Assembly: GCF_900099825.1 (NCBI RefSeq) | Contig: NZ_LT629693.1 | Location: 3,111,001 to 3,175,000 of the forward strand | Source of the DNA: Bradyrhizobium ottawaense | GTDB lineage: Bacteria > Pseudomonadota > Alphaproteobacteria > Rhizobiales > Xanthobacteraceae | Reading direction: 5' to 3' | Length of the DNA stretch: 64,000 bases | Part shown: piece by piece, positions 51,904 to 62,127 of the stretch | How positions within the stretch are numbered: position 1 is the stretch's first letter | Layout of the letters: each line of letters opens with the position of its first letter | The notes under the pieces: generated by a model | What the model saw: only the letters and a program-made list of their open reading frames with translations | Databases searched by the model: none | Told to the model about the DNA's origin: nothing | Translations under genes and position numbers: made by a program

Positions 51904-53220
51904 GTGTCGCCTCCCGCATCGAAAGTAACGACGGCGCAGGTGTTCGCCATCGCGGGTCCCGCGATGGTCGCGAACCTGACCACGCCGCTGATCGGAATCG
52001 TCTCGACCACGGCGATCGGCCGGCTCGGCGACGCCACGCTGCTCGGCGGCGTGGCGATGGCGTCGGTGCTGTTCGACTGCATGTTCTGGCTGTTTGCGTT
52101 CCTGCGCATGAGCACGGTTGCTTTCACGGCGCAGTCGCTCGGCGCCGGCGAAGCGAGCGAATTGCGCGCGATCCTGGTGCGCGGCTTCATCGTCGCGGCG
52201 CTGATCGGCACAGGCCTCATCGTGCTGCAGATTCCGCTGGCCACGCTCATGCTCGGCGCGATGGGCGGCAGCGAGGGCGTCACCCGCGCCGCCAAAACCT
52301 ATTTCACGATCCGGATCTGGTCGGCGCCGCTGGCGCTCGGCAATTATGTCGTGCTCGGCTGGCTGATCGGACAGGCCCGCGCCAAACTGGCGCTCGGCAC
52401 CCAGATCGCCATCAACCTGATCAACATGGCGGCGACGATGCTGCTGGTGCTGGTGTTCGACTTCGGCATCGCAGGGGCCGCGATCGCAGCCGTGATCGCG
52501 GAAGCGGCAGGACTTCTGCTCGGCGTCGTGATCGCACGGCGCCTGCAAGGCACGTTGACGGTGCCACGCGCGACGCTGTTCGACCGCGCCAAGCTGATGC
52601 GCATGCTCGCCGTCAACCGCGACATCATGATCCGCACCGCGTCATTGATCACGGCGTTCCTGTTTTTTACCGCGCAGGGCGCCCGCGCGGGAGACATGAC
52701 GCTCGCGGCCAATGCCGTGCTGAACAATTTTCTTCTGATCAGCGCGTTCTTCCTCGACGGCCTCGCCAACGCCGCCGAACAGCTTTGCGGCCGCGCCTAT
52801 GGCGCCCGCAACAGAAATGCTTTCGCCGGCGCGGTGCGGCTGGTGCTGATCTGGGGTTTTGCGTTTGCCGTTGCGGTGGCCGCAGTCTTCGCGCTGTTCG
52901 GGACCTCGTTCATCGACATCATGACCGCGAGCACGGAGGTCCGGCGCATCGCCCGCGATTATCTGCCGTTCGTGGTGTTCGCGCCGTTGCTCGGCGTGTT
53001 CGCCTTTGCCTATGACGGCGTCTATATCGGCGCCACCTGGGCCCGCGACATGCGCAACCTGATGGTGCTGTCGCTGCTGGTCTTTCTTGCCGCCTGGTTC
53101 GCGCTGCGATCGTTCGGCAATGCCGGACTGTGGGGCGCGCTGCTCGCGCACTACGCCGCCCGCGGCGGACTCGAGGCGCTGCGTTATCCGGTGTTGCTGA
53201 GGAAGTCGTTTGCGACGTGA
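51904..53220 (+). CDS. MATE-family multidrug/Na+ antiporter
   Basis: Twelve-helix efflux protein (438 residues) of the MATE/DinF group. The family features include AGPAMVANLTTPLIGIVSTTAIGRLG near the N-terminus and repeated glycine/alanine-rich helices. It exports cationic drugs or organic acids; substrate unknown. The GTG start at 51904 is supported only weakly (AGG close upstream). It follows the small membrane protein gene by 25 bases and might be co-transcribed with it. Confidence 0.9.
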   Translation: MSPPASKVTTAQVFAIAGPAMVANLTTPLIGIVSTTAIGRLGDATLLGGVAMASVLFDCMFWLFAFLRMSTVAFTAQSLGAGEASELRAILVRGFIVAALIGTGLIVLQIPLATLMLGAMGGSEGVTRAAKTYFTIRIWSAPLALGNYVVLGWLIGQARAKLALGTQIAINLINMAATMLLVLVFDFGIAGAAIAAVIAEAAGLLLGVVIARRLQGTLTVPRATLFDRAKLMRMLAVNRDIMIRTASLITAFLFFTAQGARAGDMTLAANAVLNNFLLISAFFLDGLANAAEQLCGRAYGARNRNAFAGAVRLVLIWGFAFAVAVAAVFALFGTSFIDIMTASTEVRRIARDYLPFVVFAPLLGVFAFAYDGVYIGATWARDMRNLMVLSLLVFLAAWFALRSFGNAGLWGALLAHYAARGGLEALRYPVLLRKSFAT

Positions 53221-53242
53221 GAGGTCGCGCTGAACCGGTGGT

Positions 53243-53436
53243 GCGCTCCCTCGCCCCGCTCTTGCGGGGAGAGGGTTGGGGTGAGGGGCTCTATCCACGG
53301 GTGAAGTTGATCGAGGGACCTGTACCCCCTCACCTGGATCGCTGCGCGATAGCCGAAGCTTCGCTTCGGCGTTCTTTTTTAAGGACGGCCGCCCTAGGCG
53401 GCCTATGCTCTCCCCGCAAGCGGGGCGAGGTAAGAG
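53243..53436. repeat. Palindromic intergenic repeat (family D)
   Basis: Left arm CTCCCTCGCCCCGCTCTTGC with GGGGAGAGGG, right arm CTCTCCCCGCAAGCGGGGCG with AGGTAAG. It carries internal GATCGCTGCGCGATAGC and TTCGGCGTTCTTTTTTAAGG segments. It is the intergenic relative of the element in the ligase gene. Confidence 0.88.
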
Positions 53437-53448
53437 AGCAGCAAGGCT

Positions 53449-54546
53449 CTATTTCACCGGCCAATCTTCGGCCGTGATCGCCGCCGCATCGGCGCCGACG
53501 ATTTCTGACAATGAATCGCGCCCGGTCCGCAGCAAGGTCGAAGCCAGATCACTCTTGATGCCTTCGACGAGGCCAAGGCCCTTGTAGACCAGCGACGAAT
53601 ACAACTGGATCAGGCTGGCGCCGGCGCGGATCTTTGTCAGCGCGGCGCCGCCGGAATCGATGCCGCCGACCCCGACCAGCGGAAACGCGCCTTCGGCCCG
53701 CACATAGGTCTCCGCCACCATGCGGGTCGACAATCGAAACAGCGGCCGCCCCGACAGGCCGCCCTGCTCCCTGGCGCGGTTGGTCTCGCGCAGGCTCGCG
53801 GGCCGCGCCAGCGTAGTGTTGGCGACGATCATGCCGTCGACCCGGCGCGAGCGGGCGATATGCACGACGTCGTCGAGTTCAGCCAGACTGAGGTCCGGCG
53901 CGATCTTCAGTAGCACCGGCGAATCGCCGGCGTTCTTGCGCACCCGTTCGCGGGCATCGATCACCTTGGCGAGGAGATCGTCGAGCGCGGCCGACTGCTG
54001 CAGGTTGCGCAGGCCGGGCGTGTTCGGCGAGGAAACGTTGACGGTGAAATAGCTCGCGACCGGCGCAAAGGTCTCGATCAGCTTGACGTAATCGGCGACG
54101 CGATCGGCCGAATCCTTGTTGGCCCCGACATTGACGCCGACGATGCCGCCCATATGCGCGCGCGCGGCGAGCCGCCGCAGCACGGCTTCGGCACCGTCAT
54201 TGTTGAAGCCCATGCGGTTGATCACGGCCTCATCGCGTTCGAGCCGGAACAGCCGCGGCCGCGGATTGCCGGCTTGCGGCTTCGGCGTCACGCTGCCGAT
54301 CTCGACGAACCCAAAGCCCAGCCGCAGCAGCGCGTCCGGCGCCTCCGCGCTCTTGTCGAAGCCCGCGGCCATGCCGATCGGGTTGGGGAAATTCAGGCCG
54401 AACGCCCGCACCGCCAGTTTCGGATCGTCGGTGCGCGGCTTGGTCGGCGGCAGCAGCCGCAGGCCCTGGATCGCCATGCGGTGGGCGTCTTCCGGATCGA
54501 ACCAGCGCAGCAGCGGCAGCGAGAAGGCGTCGAAGGCACGGATCAC
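53449..54546 (-). CDS. pyrD: Dihydroorotate dehydrogenase (quinone), class 2
   Basis: Membrane-associated flavoenzyme (365 residues) oxidising dihydroorotate to orotate with quinone, the fourth step of pyrimidine biosynthesis. Signatures: NPIGMAAGFDKSAE, GSVTPKPQAGNPRPRLFRL, FTVNVSSPNTPGLR with catalytic Ser near residue 173, and LVGVGGIDSG. An N-terminal helical extension provides the membrane contact typical of class 2. The ATG overlaps the stop of the DUF952 gene. Confidence 0.96.
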   Translation of the reverse strand: MIRAFDAFSLPLLRWFDPEDAHRMAIQGLRLLPPTKPRTDDPKLAVRAFGLNFPNPIGMAAGFDKSAEAPDALLRLGFGFVEIGSVTPKPQAGNPRPRLFRLERDEAVINRMGFNNDGAEAVLRRLAARAHMGGIVGVNVGANKDSADRVADYVKLIETFAPVASYFTVNVSSPNTPGLRNLQQSAALDDLLAKVIDARERVRKNAGDSPVLLKIAPDLSLAELDDVVHIARSRRVDGMIVANTTLARPASLRETNRAREQGGLSGRPLFRLSTRMVAETYVRAEGAFPLVGVGGIDSGGAALTKIRAGASLIQLYSSLVYKGLGLVEGIKSDLASTLLRTGRDSLSEIVGADAAAITAEDWPVK

Positions 54547-54887
54547 GGCTTCAACTCCGGAATGTCGTGATACCCGTCGGACCGCGCCCGCATGTCGAGG
54601 ATCGCGGTGACCGCGCCGATATCGAGTTCGCCATAGAGATGCGGAAACAGCTCGTCATTGCGCGAACGCTCCCAGCGCAAGGCGTCGCCGAGCGCCTCGG
54701 CATCGACCGCGATCAGGAACAGGCCGGTCTGCCCGAAATAGTGCTTCCGGGCCGTCTCCGCGACCTGGGCGGCGGTGGAGAAATGAATGAAGCCGTCGCG
54801 CAGGTCGTCCGCACTGCCCTTGTAGACGCCCTGCCGTTCGGCCTCGCGCCAGGCCGAAGCGGGACTGATTTTGTAGATCGTGGGCAC
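54543..54887 (-). CDS. DUF952 domain protein
   Basis: A 114-residue protein of the DUF952 family: TIYKISPASAWREAERQGVYKGSADDLRDGFIHFSTAAQV near the start, then LIAVDAEALGDALRWERSRNDELFPHLYGEL. The domain resembles ADP-ribosyl-binding or ADP-ribosyltransferase-like folds in some predictions, but no activity is established. The GTG start at 54887 gives the family N-terminus; the binding site (GGAA) is weak. It is translationally coupled to pyrD. Confidence 0.88.
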   Translation of the reverse strand: MPTIYKISPASAWREAERQGVYKGSADDLRDGFIHFSTAAQVAETARKHYFGQTGLFLIAVDAEALGDALRWERSRNDELFPHLYGELDIGAVTAILDMRARSDGYHDIPELKP

Positions 54888-55059
54888 GGCGTTCCGGATT
54901 CCCTGCTTGTTGTTGTTACTCTTGGGATTTTCCCGGAAATACCCGGGGCAGGCGCAGACCGTAATGGCGGCAGGCCGCCAACTCAAGCGCCGCGGCAGAC
55001 GGGATTTGCGCAAAGCCGCCGAATAAGGCAATAATTCCTAAATCGGTTCGGAGTTTTCA

Positions 55060-55710
55060 ATGGCCAAGCCAAAATCACAACGCATTCTCACCCACGCCCA
55101 GGTCTGGACCGCGCTCGACCGGCTGGCCGAGCGCGCCGGCCTGTCGGCCTCGGGGCTCGCCAAGCGCAGCGGCCTCGACGCCACCACCTTCAACAAATCC
55201 AAGCGCGTCACCGGCGACGGCCGCGACCGCTGGCCGTCGACCGAATCGGTCTCCAAGGCGCTGGCCGCCACCAATTCGTCGATCGAAACCTTCGTACAGT
55301 TGATCGGTGACGGCGCGCGCGGCACGCAGTCGGTGCCGCTGCTGGGGCTGGCGCAAGCCGGCAGCGGCGGCCATTTCGACGACTCCGGCTTTCCCACCGG
55401 CAAGGGCTGGGACGAGGTGGCGCTGCCGTCGCCCGGCGACGAGCACGCCTATGCGCTGGAGATATCGGGCGATTCGATGAAGCCCGCCTATCGCGACGGT
55501 GACATCGTCATCGTGTCGCCGGGCACCGCAATCCGGCGCGGCGACCGCGTGGTGGTGAAAACCTCTGATGGCGAGGTCATGGTCAAGGAATTGAAGCGCC
55601 GCACCGCCAAACAGCTCGAATTGCAGTCGCTCAATCCTGTGCATGCCGACCGCACCCTGGATGCCGATGAGGTCGCCTGGATCGCGCGGATCGTGTGGGC
55701 GAGCCAGTAA
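55060..55710 (+). CDS. LexA/CI-like S24 peptidase transcription regulator
   Basis: A 216-residue protein with an N-terminal helix-turn-helix-like region (about 10-70, with AERAGLSASGLAKRSGLDATTFNKSKR) and an S24 peptidase domain. Catalytic dyad: S139 in ISGDSMKPAYRDGD and K167 in VVVKTSDG. A possible self-cleavage site Ala-Gly is at A100-G101 (LAQAGSGG). This is a single regulator with no phage genes around it, so it may be a chromosomal stress regulator rather than a prophage repressor. GGAG lies just upstream of the start. Confidence 0.9.
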   Translation: MAKPKSQRILTHAQVWTALDRLAERAGLSASGLAKRSGLDATTFNKSKRVTGDGRDRWPSTESVSKALAATNSSIETFVQLIGDGARGTQSVPLLGLAQAGSGGHFDDSGFPTGKGWDEVALPSPGDEHAYALEISGDSMKPAYRDGDIVIVSPGTAIRRGDRVVVKTSDGEVMVKELKRRTAKQLELQSLNPVHADRTLDADEVAWIARIVWASQ

Positions 55711-55720
55711 AAACAACCTC

Positions 55721-55850
55721 ATGGTGAGGAGCCGCCAACGGGTCGCGCGAACGCGCGCCCGATGACAGGCTCCGCGGCGTCTCGAACCATGAGACGGCGT
55801 GGCCTTTCATCCTTCGAGACGCGCGCGAGCGCGCTCCTCAGGATGAGGAG
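55721..55850. repeat. Composite intergenic repeat (family A half plus another palindrome)
   Basis: Contains the family A core (GCCAACGGGTCGCGCGAACG, GATGACAGGCTCCGCG) at 55733-55775, then a unit CATCCTTCGAGACGCGCGCG that pairs with CGCGCTCCTCAGGATGAGG. Its right end supplies bases close to the ribosome binding site of the next gene. Confidence 0.85.
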
Positions 55851-55862
55851 GGAGATCACAGG

Positions 55863-56390
55863 GTGGACGAGCCAGTAACCGCGATCGTACCCGACGTCCT
55901 GCAGGACCTGCTGCAGGCGCAGCTTCGCGTGGTCCTGTGCGGCACCGCTGCCAGCACGGTGTCGGCTGCGGCCGGGGCTTACTACGCCAACAAGCAGAAC
56001 AAGTTCTGGAAGATCCTGCACGAGACAAAATTGATCCCCGAGCCGTTGCAGCCGCACCAGTACCGCGACCTGCTGCGGCACGGGATCGGTCTCACCGATC
56101 TGGTGAAGACGCATTTCGGGATGGACAATCAGATTCCGTTGACGAAGCTCGATGACCCGCGCGCCCGCTTGAGCGCTTCCATCGCAGCGTTTCGCCCAAA
56201 ATTCCTCGCGTTCACCAGCAAGACGGCGGGACAAAAATTCTTCGGGGGCAAGCGGGACTGCGGCGGACAGTCCGAGCGGATCGGTGACACCAGAGTCTGG
56301 ATCCTGCCTTCGACGTCGGGCGCTGCGAACGGAAGCTGGCGGCCGGAAGTTTGGCACCGGTTTGCGGATGAGGTGCGGAAAAAAACATAA
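55863..56390 (+). CDS. Mug/TDG-superfamily uracil-DNA glycosylase, Bradyrhizobium-type
   Basis: Base-excision repair glycosylase, 175 residues. It shows RVVLCGTAAS at residues 22-31, AGAYYANKQNKFWKIL, and VWILPSTSGAANGSWRPEVW near the end, the last typical of the Mug/TDG family. In E. coli Mug the first motif is GINPG, with a catalytic asparagine; here that position is alanine (A29). I recall a broad-specificity uracil-DNA glycosylase of this kind (BdiUNG) from Bradyrhizobium diazoefficiens. The GTG start has GGGAG some nine bases upstream. Confidence 0.88.
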   Translation: MDEPVTAIVPDVLQDLLQAQLRVVLCGTAASTVSAAAGAYYANKQNKFWKILHETKLIPEPLQPHQYRDLLRHGIGLTDLVKTHFGMDNQIPLTKLDDPRARLSASIAAFRPKFLAFTSKTAGQKFFGGKRDCGGQSERIGDTRVWILPSTSGAANGSWRPEVWHRFADEVRKKT

Positions 56391-56393
56391 CTG

Positions 56394-56477
56394 TCATTGC
56401 CGGGCTTGACCCGGCAATCCATCACCTAAAAGAGTCTTCGAAGAAGATGGATGCGCGGGTCAAGCCCGCGCATGACG
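56394..56477. repeat. Palindromic intergenic repeat (family C), short copy
   Basis: CTGTCATTGCCGGGCTTGAC and ATGGATGCGCGGGTCAAGCCCGC with GCATGACGAG form the outer stem, with an inner AATCCATC/GATGGATG pair. A similar copy is at 57409-57522. Confidence 0.85.
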
Positions 56478-56485
56478 AGTTGGGT

Positions 56486-57268
56486 CTACGTCGCGTAGTC
56501 GGGTTCTTTCCGATCCAGCATCCGCTTCAACGCATCGAAGTGGCGCTGCGCCGGGGTCGGGCCCTGGTAGAGGTGATCGTCGCGGTAATCGCGCTGGGTC
56601 TTTTCGACCACGGGGGCGGGAAGCTGCTTCAGCCGTTGCCCGGTCCACATCGCGTAGATCTGGACCTGCGCGGCGCGCTCGACATAGTAGAGCATGTCAT
56701 AGGCGTCGGCGACGGTGGCGCCGACCGTCGAGATGCCGTGGTTGGCCATGAACAGCACCCGCTTGTCGCCGATCACGCCGGCCAGCCGGGCGCCTTCGGC
56801 GGGATCGAGCGCCGGCCCGGTGTACTCGTCATCATAGGCAATGGCGCCGGATAGCCCGACCTCGGTCTGGCCGATCTCCTTGATGCGCGGGTCTTCGAGC
56901 CGCGTCAGCGCGCTGGCATAGGGCATGTGGGTGTGAAACACCGCTTTCGCCTGCGGCAGCGCCTTGTGGATCGGCGCGTGGATGCAATAGCAGGACCGCT
57001 CCACCTCGCCCTCGCCGCGCTTGACCTCGCCGTCGTCGATGCCGACTTCCATGAAGCAGGAGGCGGTGACTTCGGACCAGTGCGTGCCGAACGGAATCTG
57101 GTAGTAGCGGTCGGTGCGGCCCGGCACCGTGAAGGTCAGGTGGTTGAAGATGCCCTCGCTAAAACCCTGATTGAAGGCAAGGCGGTGGGCGGCGGCGAGA
57201 TCGACCCGCGCCTGCCATTCCTCGGCGCTGGAGTTATCGAGCGCCTTCGGCGAAACCCTGTCGTGCAT
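56486..57268 (-). CDS. Class II aldolase/adducin-family protein
   Basis: A 260-residue protein of the class II aldolase fold. Zinc-site residues fall in FHTHMPYASAL and NHGIS, with FNQGFSEGIFNHLTFTVPG in the N-terminal part. Such proteins act on sugar phosphates or are decarboxylase-like; the substrate here is unknown. The start is ATG 57268 because AGGAGG lies six bases upstream; an ATG two codons earlier directly abuts that signal. It lies between two palindromic repeats. Confidence 0.88.
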   Translation of the reverse strand: MHDRVSPKALDNSSAEEWQARVDLAAAHRLAFNQGFSEGIFNHLTFTVPGRTDRYYQIPFGTHWSEVTASCFMEVGIDDGEVKRGEGEVERSCYCIHAPIHKALPQAKAVFHTHMPYASALTRLEDPRIKEIGQTEVGLSGAIAYDDEYTGPALDPAEGARLAGVIGDKRVLFMANHGISTVGATVADAYDMLYYVERAAQVQIYAMWTGQRLKQLPAPVVEKTQRDYRDDHLYQGPTPAQRHFDALKRMLDRKEPDYAT

Positions 57269-57408
57269 AGGCATCCTCCTGCTGAAGCTAGCGATGTGGC
57301 CGGCCCCTCTGCGGAGGCCTGGACGGCGAGCCCAGAGTGTAACGCAATTCCGGCCGGCCGCTGCTGATTTTGCCGGGGGCCTGCTATCTCGATTTGCGGC
57401 CATTGGCC

Positions 57409-57522
57409 GTCATTGCCGGGCTTGACCCGGCAATCCATCCCTCAAAAGACTCTTGCGAAGCAAGATGGATGCGCGGGTCACCTAGCGCGAAGACGCGCTC
57501 GCGCTTTTACCGCGCATGACGA
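57409..57522. repeat. Palindromic intergenic repeat (family C), copy
   Basis: GTCATTGCCGGGCTTGACCC at the left and GATGCGCGGGTCACC, then CGCGCATGACGAG at the right. It lies in the gap between the aldolase-like gene and lysS. Confidence 0.83.
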
Positions 57523-57530
57523 GCGGAAAC

Positions 57531-59327
<1,797 letters not shown>

Positions 59328-60236
59328 TCAGAACGGGCTGATGGAAAAATAGCGCAGCCACAGGTCGGTGAAGCGGCCTTTTTCCCAGATCCGGAATAGC
59401 GCCCAGTTCAGCGACTGCCGCAGCAGGTCATTTCCCTTGCGGACGCCGATGCCGATGCCCTCGCCGAAATAGCGGCTCTCGACGAAGGGGCCACCCGAGA
59501 ACGCGCAGCACTCGCCCGAATCGGTGCCGTTGATCCAGAACGCCAGCGCGATCGCATCGCCGAAGATGAAGTCGACTTCGCTCCGCCGCAGCGCCAGTCG
59601 CAGCGTGTCGTCATTGGCGTAGGATTTGATCTCGGCGTCGGTGAACATCGCCTTCAGATAGGCCTCGTGCGAGGTGCCGGCGATGACCCCGATCTTCTTG
59701 CCTTCGAGGTATTCGGGGCGAACTTCCGGCATCACGGCGTCGCGCCGCGACACGAAGCGGGCCGGCGCGCGGTAATAGGGATCGGTGAAATCGAGCCGCG
59801 CGCGCAATTGCGGCGTCACCGCCAATGAGGCGATGATGGCGTCGCCGCGATTAGAGGTGATGGCGTCCACCAGCGTTTCGAACCGGCGCATCTGGATGGT
59901 GCAGGTGACCTTGATCTCGTCGCACAGCGAGCGCGCCAGATCGACATTGAACCCGGCCGGATTGCCGTCCGGGCCGGTGAAATTGAACGGCGGATAATCG
60001 GTCTCGGTCAGGAAACGGATCACGGTGAGGCGCGACAGATCGGGCCGGTCCGGACGCCGCCGCGGGTCCCAGAACCCGGGCACCGCCTGCGGAGCGGCCT
60101 CGACCGCGGGCCTGGCCGGGGTTTGGGCCTGCGCCGATCCGAAGGCCAGTACCACCGCCAGCCCAGCCGCGATCGCGCACCCGGTCCAAGCGGCGCGGAC
60201 GGTAACGTGAGACAACGGGGCGGTCAGGTGTGGCAT
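59328..60236 (-). CDS. Periplasmic amino-acid-type binding protein (SBP_bac_3)
   Basis: A 302-residue type 2 binding protein with a signal peptide near the N-terminus (WTGCAIAAGLAVVLAFGSAQA) and the pattern LTVIRFLTETDYPPFNFTGPDGNPAGFNVDLARSLCDEI, then LDFTDPYYR. Members bind amino acids for ABC uptake. No ABC permease or ATPase is adjacent. The ATG at 60236 is preferred over a TTG 15 bases upstream; neither has a clear binding site. Ligand unknown. Confidence 0.9.
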   Translation of the reverse strand: MPHLTAPLSHVTVRAAWTGCAIAAGLAVVLAFGSAQAQTPARPAVEAAPQAVPGFWDPRRRPDRPDLSRLTVIRFLTETDYPPFNFTGPDGNPAGFNVDLARSLCDEIKVTCTIQMRRFETLVDAITSNRGDAIIASLAVTPQLRARLDFTDPYYRAPARFVSRRDAVMPEVRPEYLEGKKIGVIAGTSHEAYLKAMFTDAEIKSYANDDTLRLALRRSEVDFIFGDAIALAFWINGTDSGECCAFSGGPFVESRYFGEGIGIGVRKGNDLLRQSLNWALFRIWEKGRFTDLWLRYFSISPF

Positions 60237-60345
60237 GGCCGGGAATTGCAAAGGGAACTGTAAAAGGATTGGGATTTGATGGCCTTATAGACCATCCGGC
60301 CCGCGATGCGAGGCCGTTTTGCGGCGTTTGCCGGTCGGATGCGGA

Positions 60346-60936
60346 TTAAAGATACCGCTTCAGGTCAGTCGCGGCTTCCTGCGGCGTCCGTTTCAGGTTG
60401 AACGGCGAGACGAAATGGCCGTCGCGATCCATCAGATAGATCAGCGCGGTGTGGTCCATGGTGTAGTCGCCGTCCTTGAGCGGAACCTTTTTGGAATAGA
60501 CCCGGTAGGCCGAAAGCACCTTGGCCACGGCCTCGGGATCGCCGGTCAGCCCCTGCAGATGCGGATCGAAGCTGGAGAGGTAGTCCTTCATGGCGGCCGC
60601 GGTGTCACGCTCCGGATCGACCGAGATGAAATAGGCGTTCACCCGATCGGCGTCCTTGCCCATCGCCTTCAGCACTTCGGAAATCTCGAACAGCGAGGTC
60701 GGGCAGACGTCCGGGCAATGGGTGAAGCCGAAGAAGATCAGCGTCGGCTTGCCCTTGAGCGCGGTGTCGGTCACGACCTGGCCGGTCTGGTTGGTCAGTT
60801 GAAACGGTCCCCCGATCGCGGCCGGGGCCGTGACGCTGCGCAAGCCGCCGAGCGCCCACAGCATGATCACGAGCCCAACCACGAGGCTGCCGGCAAAGGC
60901 CGCAAAAATCACCAGCGGGCGGGTGGTCCGGTCCAT
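60346..60936 (-). CDS. SCO1/SenC-family copper chaperone
   Basis: A 196-residue membrane-anchored thioredoxin-fold protein that delivers copper or reduces thiols for cytochrome oxidase CuA maturation. N-terminal anchor at about 8-29; copper motif CPDVC at residues 74-78 (FTHCPDVCPTS) and H162 in MDHTALIYL. AAGGA lies nine bases before the chosen start. A 64-residue membrane protein gene is 22 bases upstream, probably co-transcribed. It could serve the oxidase at 10.8-17.4 kb or another one. Confidence 0.94.
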   Translation of the reverse strand: MDRTTRPLVIFAAFAGSLVVGLVIMLWALGGLRSVTAPAAIGGPFQLTNQTGQVVTDTALKGKPTLIFFGFTHCPDVCPTSLFEISEVLKAMGKDADRVNAYFISVDPERDTAAAMKDYLSSFDPHLQGLTGDPEAVAKVLSAYRVYSKKVPLKDGDYTMDHTALIYLMDRDGHFVSPFNLKRTPQEAATDLKRYL

Positions 60937-60958
60937 GATGGAATTCCTTCTTGCCGGA

Positions 60959-61153
60959 TCAGAAGCAGGCCGAGATGCCGGCGGCAATCATCTCAAAGAA
61001 CACCGTGGTGCCATAGTGGAACCACAGGGATAGCGAACCGAGCAGGACCAGCGCGCCGAGGCCCGCGGCGGCCCAAACGATGGCCGAGGCCACCCTGCCC
61101 TGAGGCCGGGTTGCCGCCATCACGCCCTGCTGTGAGGAAACCGGCTGAACCAT
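60959..61153 (-). CDS. Small membrane protein upstream of SCO1, 64 aa
   Basis: Encodes MVQPVSSQQGVMAATRPQGR then a hydrophobic helix (VASAIVWAAAGLGALVLLGSL) and a second short hydrophobic stretch (YGTTVFFEMIAAGISACF). It is 22 bases upstream of the SCO gene and shares its direction, so it is likely in the same operon. I have no domain assignment; a role in copper handling or oxidase assembly is only suggested by context. Confidence 0.68.
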   Translation of the reverse strand: MVQPVSSQQGVMAATRPQGRVASAIVWAAAGLGALVLLGSLSLWFHYGTTVFFEMIAAGISACF

Positions 61154-61354
61154 GGCAGTGAGATAGGGCCCATTTTCCGGGCAGGCAAGCCTAATGGCCG
61201 AGGCGGCGATCACGTCATGCGGAGTGGGATCAGCACTTCCGGGTGCTCTGGAGGGGCCAGACACAAAATCGCGAAAACAACCCCATGCAAAGTAGAACGG
61301 CACACGAAAAAAGGGGCCGGCGTCGCGGCCGAACCTGATCTCATCCCGCTCTGC

Positions 61355-61840
61355 TCAGCGCGAGGAAGCAGCAGACGGCTTGGGCGCGGGCACGGAGGCC
61401 TGGGCGTCGAGGTAGCAGGGTTTGTAGAGCGCCTGCAGTTGCTTACCCCTGAGGAAGATCATGCGCGGGGTCAGGCCGCCGCGCGCCGAGATCCACCTCT
61501 TAACCGGCGACGGATACATCGAATACAGCATCTGCGTCGCTTCGGCGTTGGTGACCGCGCGGCCGTTGGCGCCGAAATCCCAGGCGGCATGGAACCCGAG
61601 TTCGGCATGCGAGGTCACGCAGATCTTGTCGGGGGAAATCGCGCCGAGAACGATGGTGCAGGCCGAGGCGCACAGGCCGTCGATGATCACCGTTTCGCCT
61701 GAGGTACGCAGGCCCTGATATTTGTCGACATAAGTTCCGATTCGGCCGCCGCGATCGTCGGCGATCCGAACCACTGCGTGGCTCGCTCCAACCCCTGCCA
61801 GCAGCAGCACCGCTGCGAGCAACCCCGTCAACAGCTTCAT
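61355..61840 (-). CDS. Periplasmic ClpP-fold protein (COG3904-like), second copy
   Basis: A 161-residue secreted protein with signal peptide MKLLTGLLAAVLLLAGVGASHA. The domain shows IGTYVDKYQGLRTSGETVIIDGLCASACTIVLGAI, with the CASAC serine in the position of the ClpP nucleophile, and SHAELGFHAAWDFG as a possible histidine region. It is shorter than the relative at 36369-37172 and has no membrane anchor. Function unknown. Confidence 0.8.
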   Translation of the reverse strand: MKLLTGLLAAVLLLAGVGASHAVVRIADDRGGRIGTYVDKYQGLRTSGETVIIDGLCASACTIVLGAISPDKICVTSHAELGFHAAWDFGANGRAVTNAEATQMLYSMYPSPVKRWISARGGLTPRMIFLRGKQLQALYKPCYLDAQASVPAPKPSAASSR

Positions 61841-62127
61841 GTCCCAGCCCCAGTCGAAGAATGTCGAAACCGAATCTGACTGTCTTGGTGATGCAAGACT
61901 GACGACAAGGTCTTTCGAGACCGTGACTTTGTCTAGGAGGCGAAGGCCCTTCAAATCAGATTCAAATTAAGTGTTGCTGGGGCGCTGCACCCGGTGCCCA
62001 AAAAAATCCCAAACTGAAACAGGCTGGAATCCCGACGGTGGCCGCACAGCCACAGGCAAGAGCCATTTGCCGTTGACCGCGCCCGATGACGCGGTCTTGA
62101 ATCATAAGGTAAATGGGGGAGGACGCG
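61841..62127. other. Gap between the ClpP-fold gene and the FAD oxidoreductase gene
   Basis: 287 bases with no gene I can support. It should hold two divergent promoters; I see no consensus with correct spacing. Confidence 0.4.

Noticed and set aside
55060..55710. Prophage remnant
   Set aside because: Only a single S24 regulator is present; there are no integrase, structural genes or attachment repeats.
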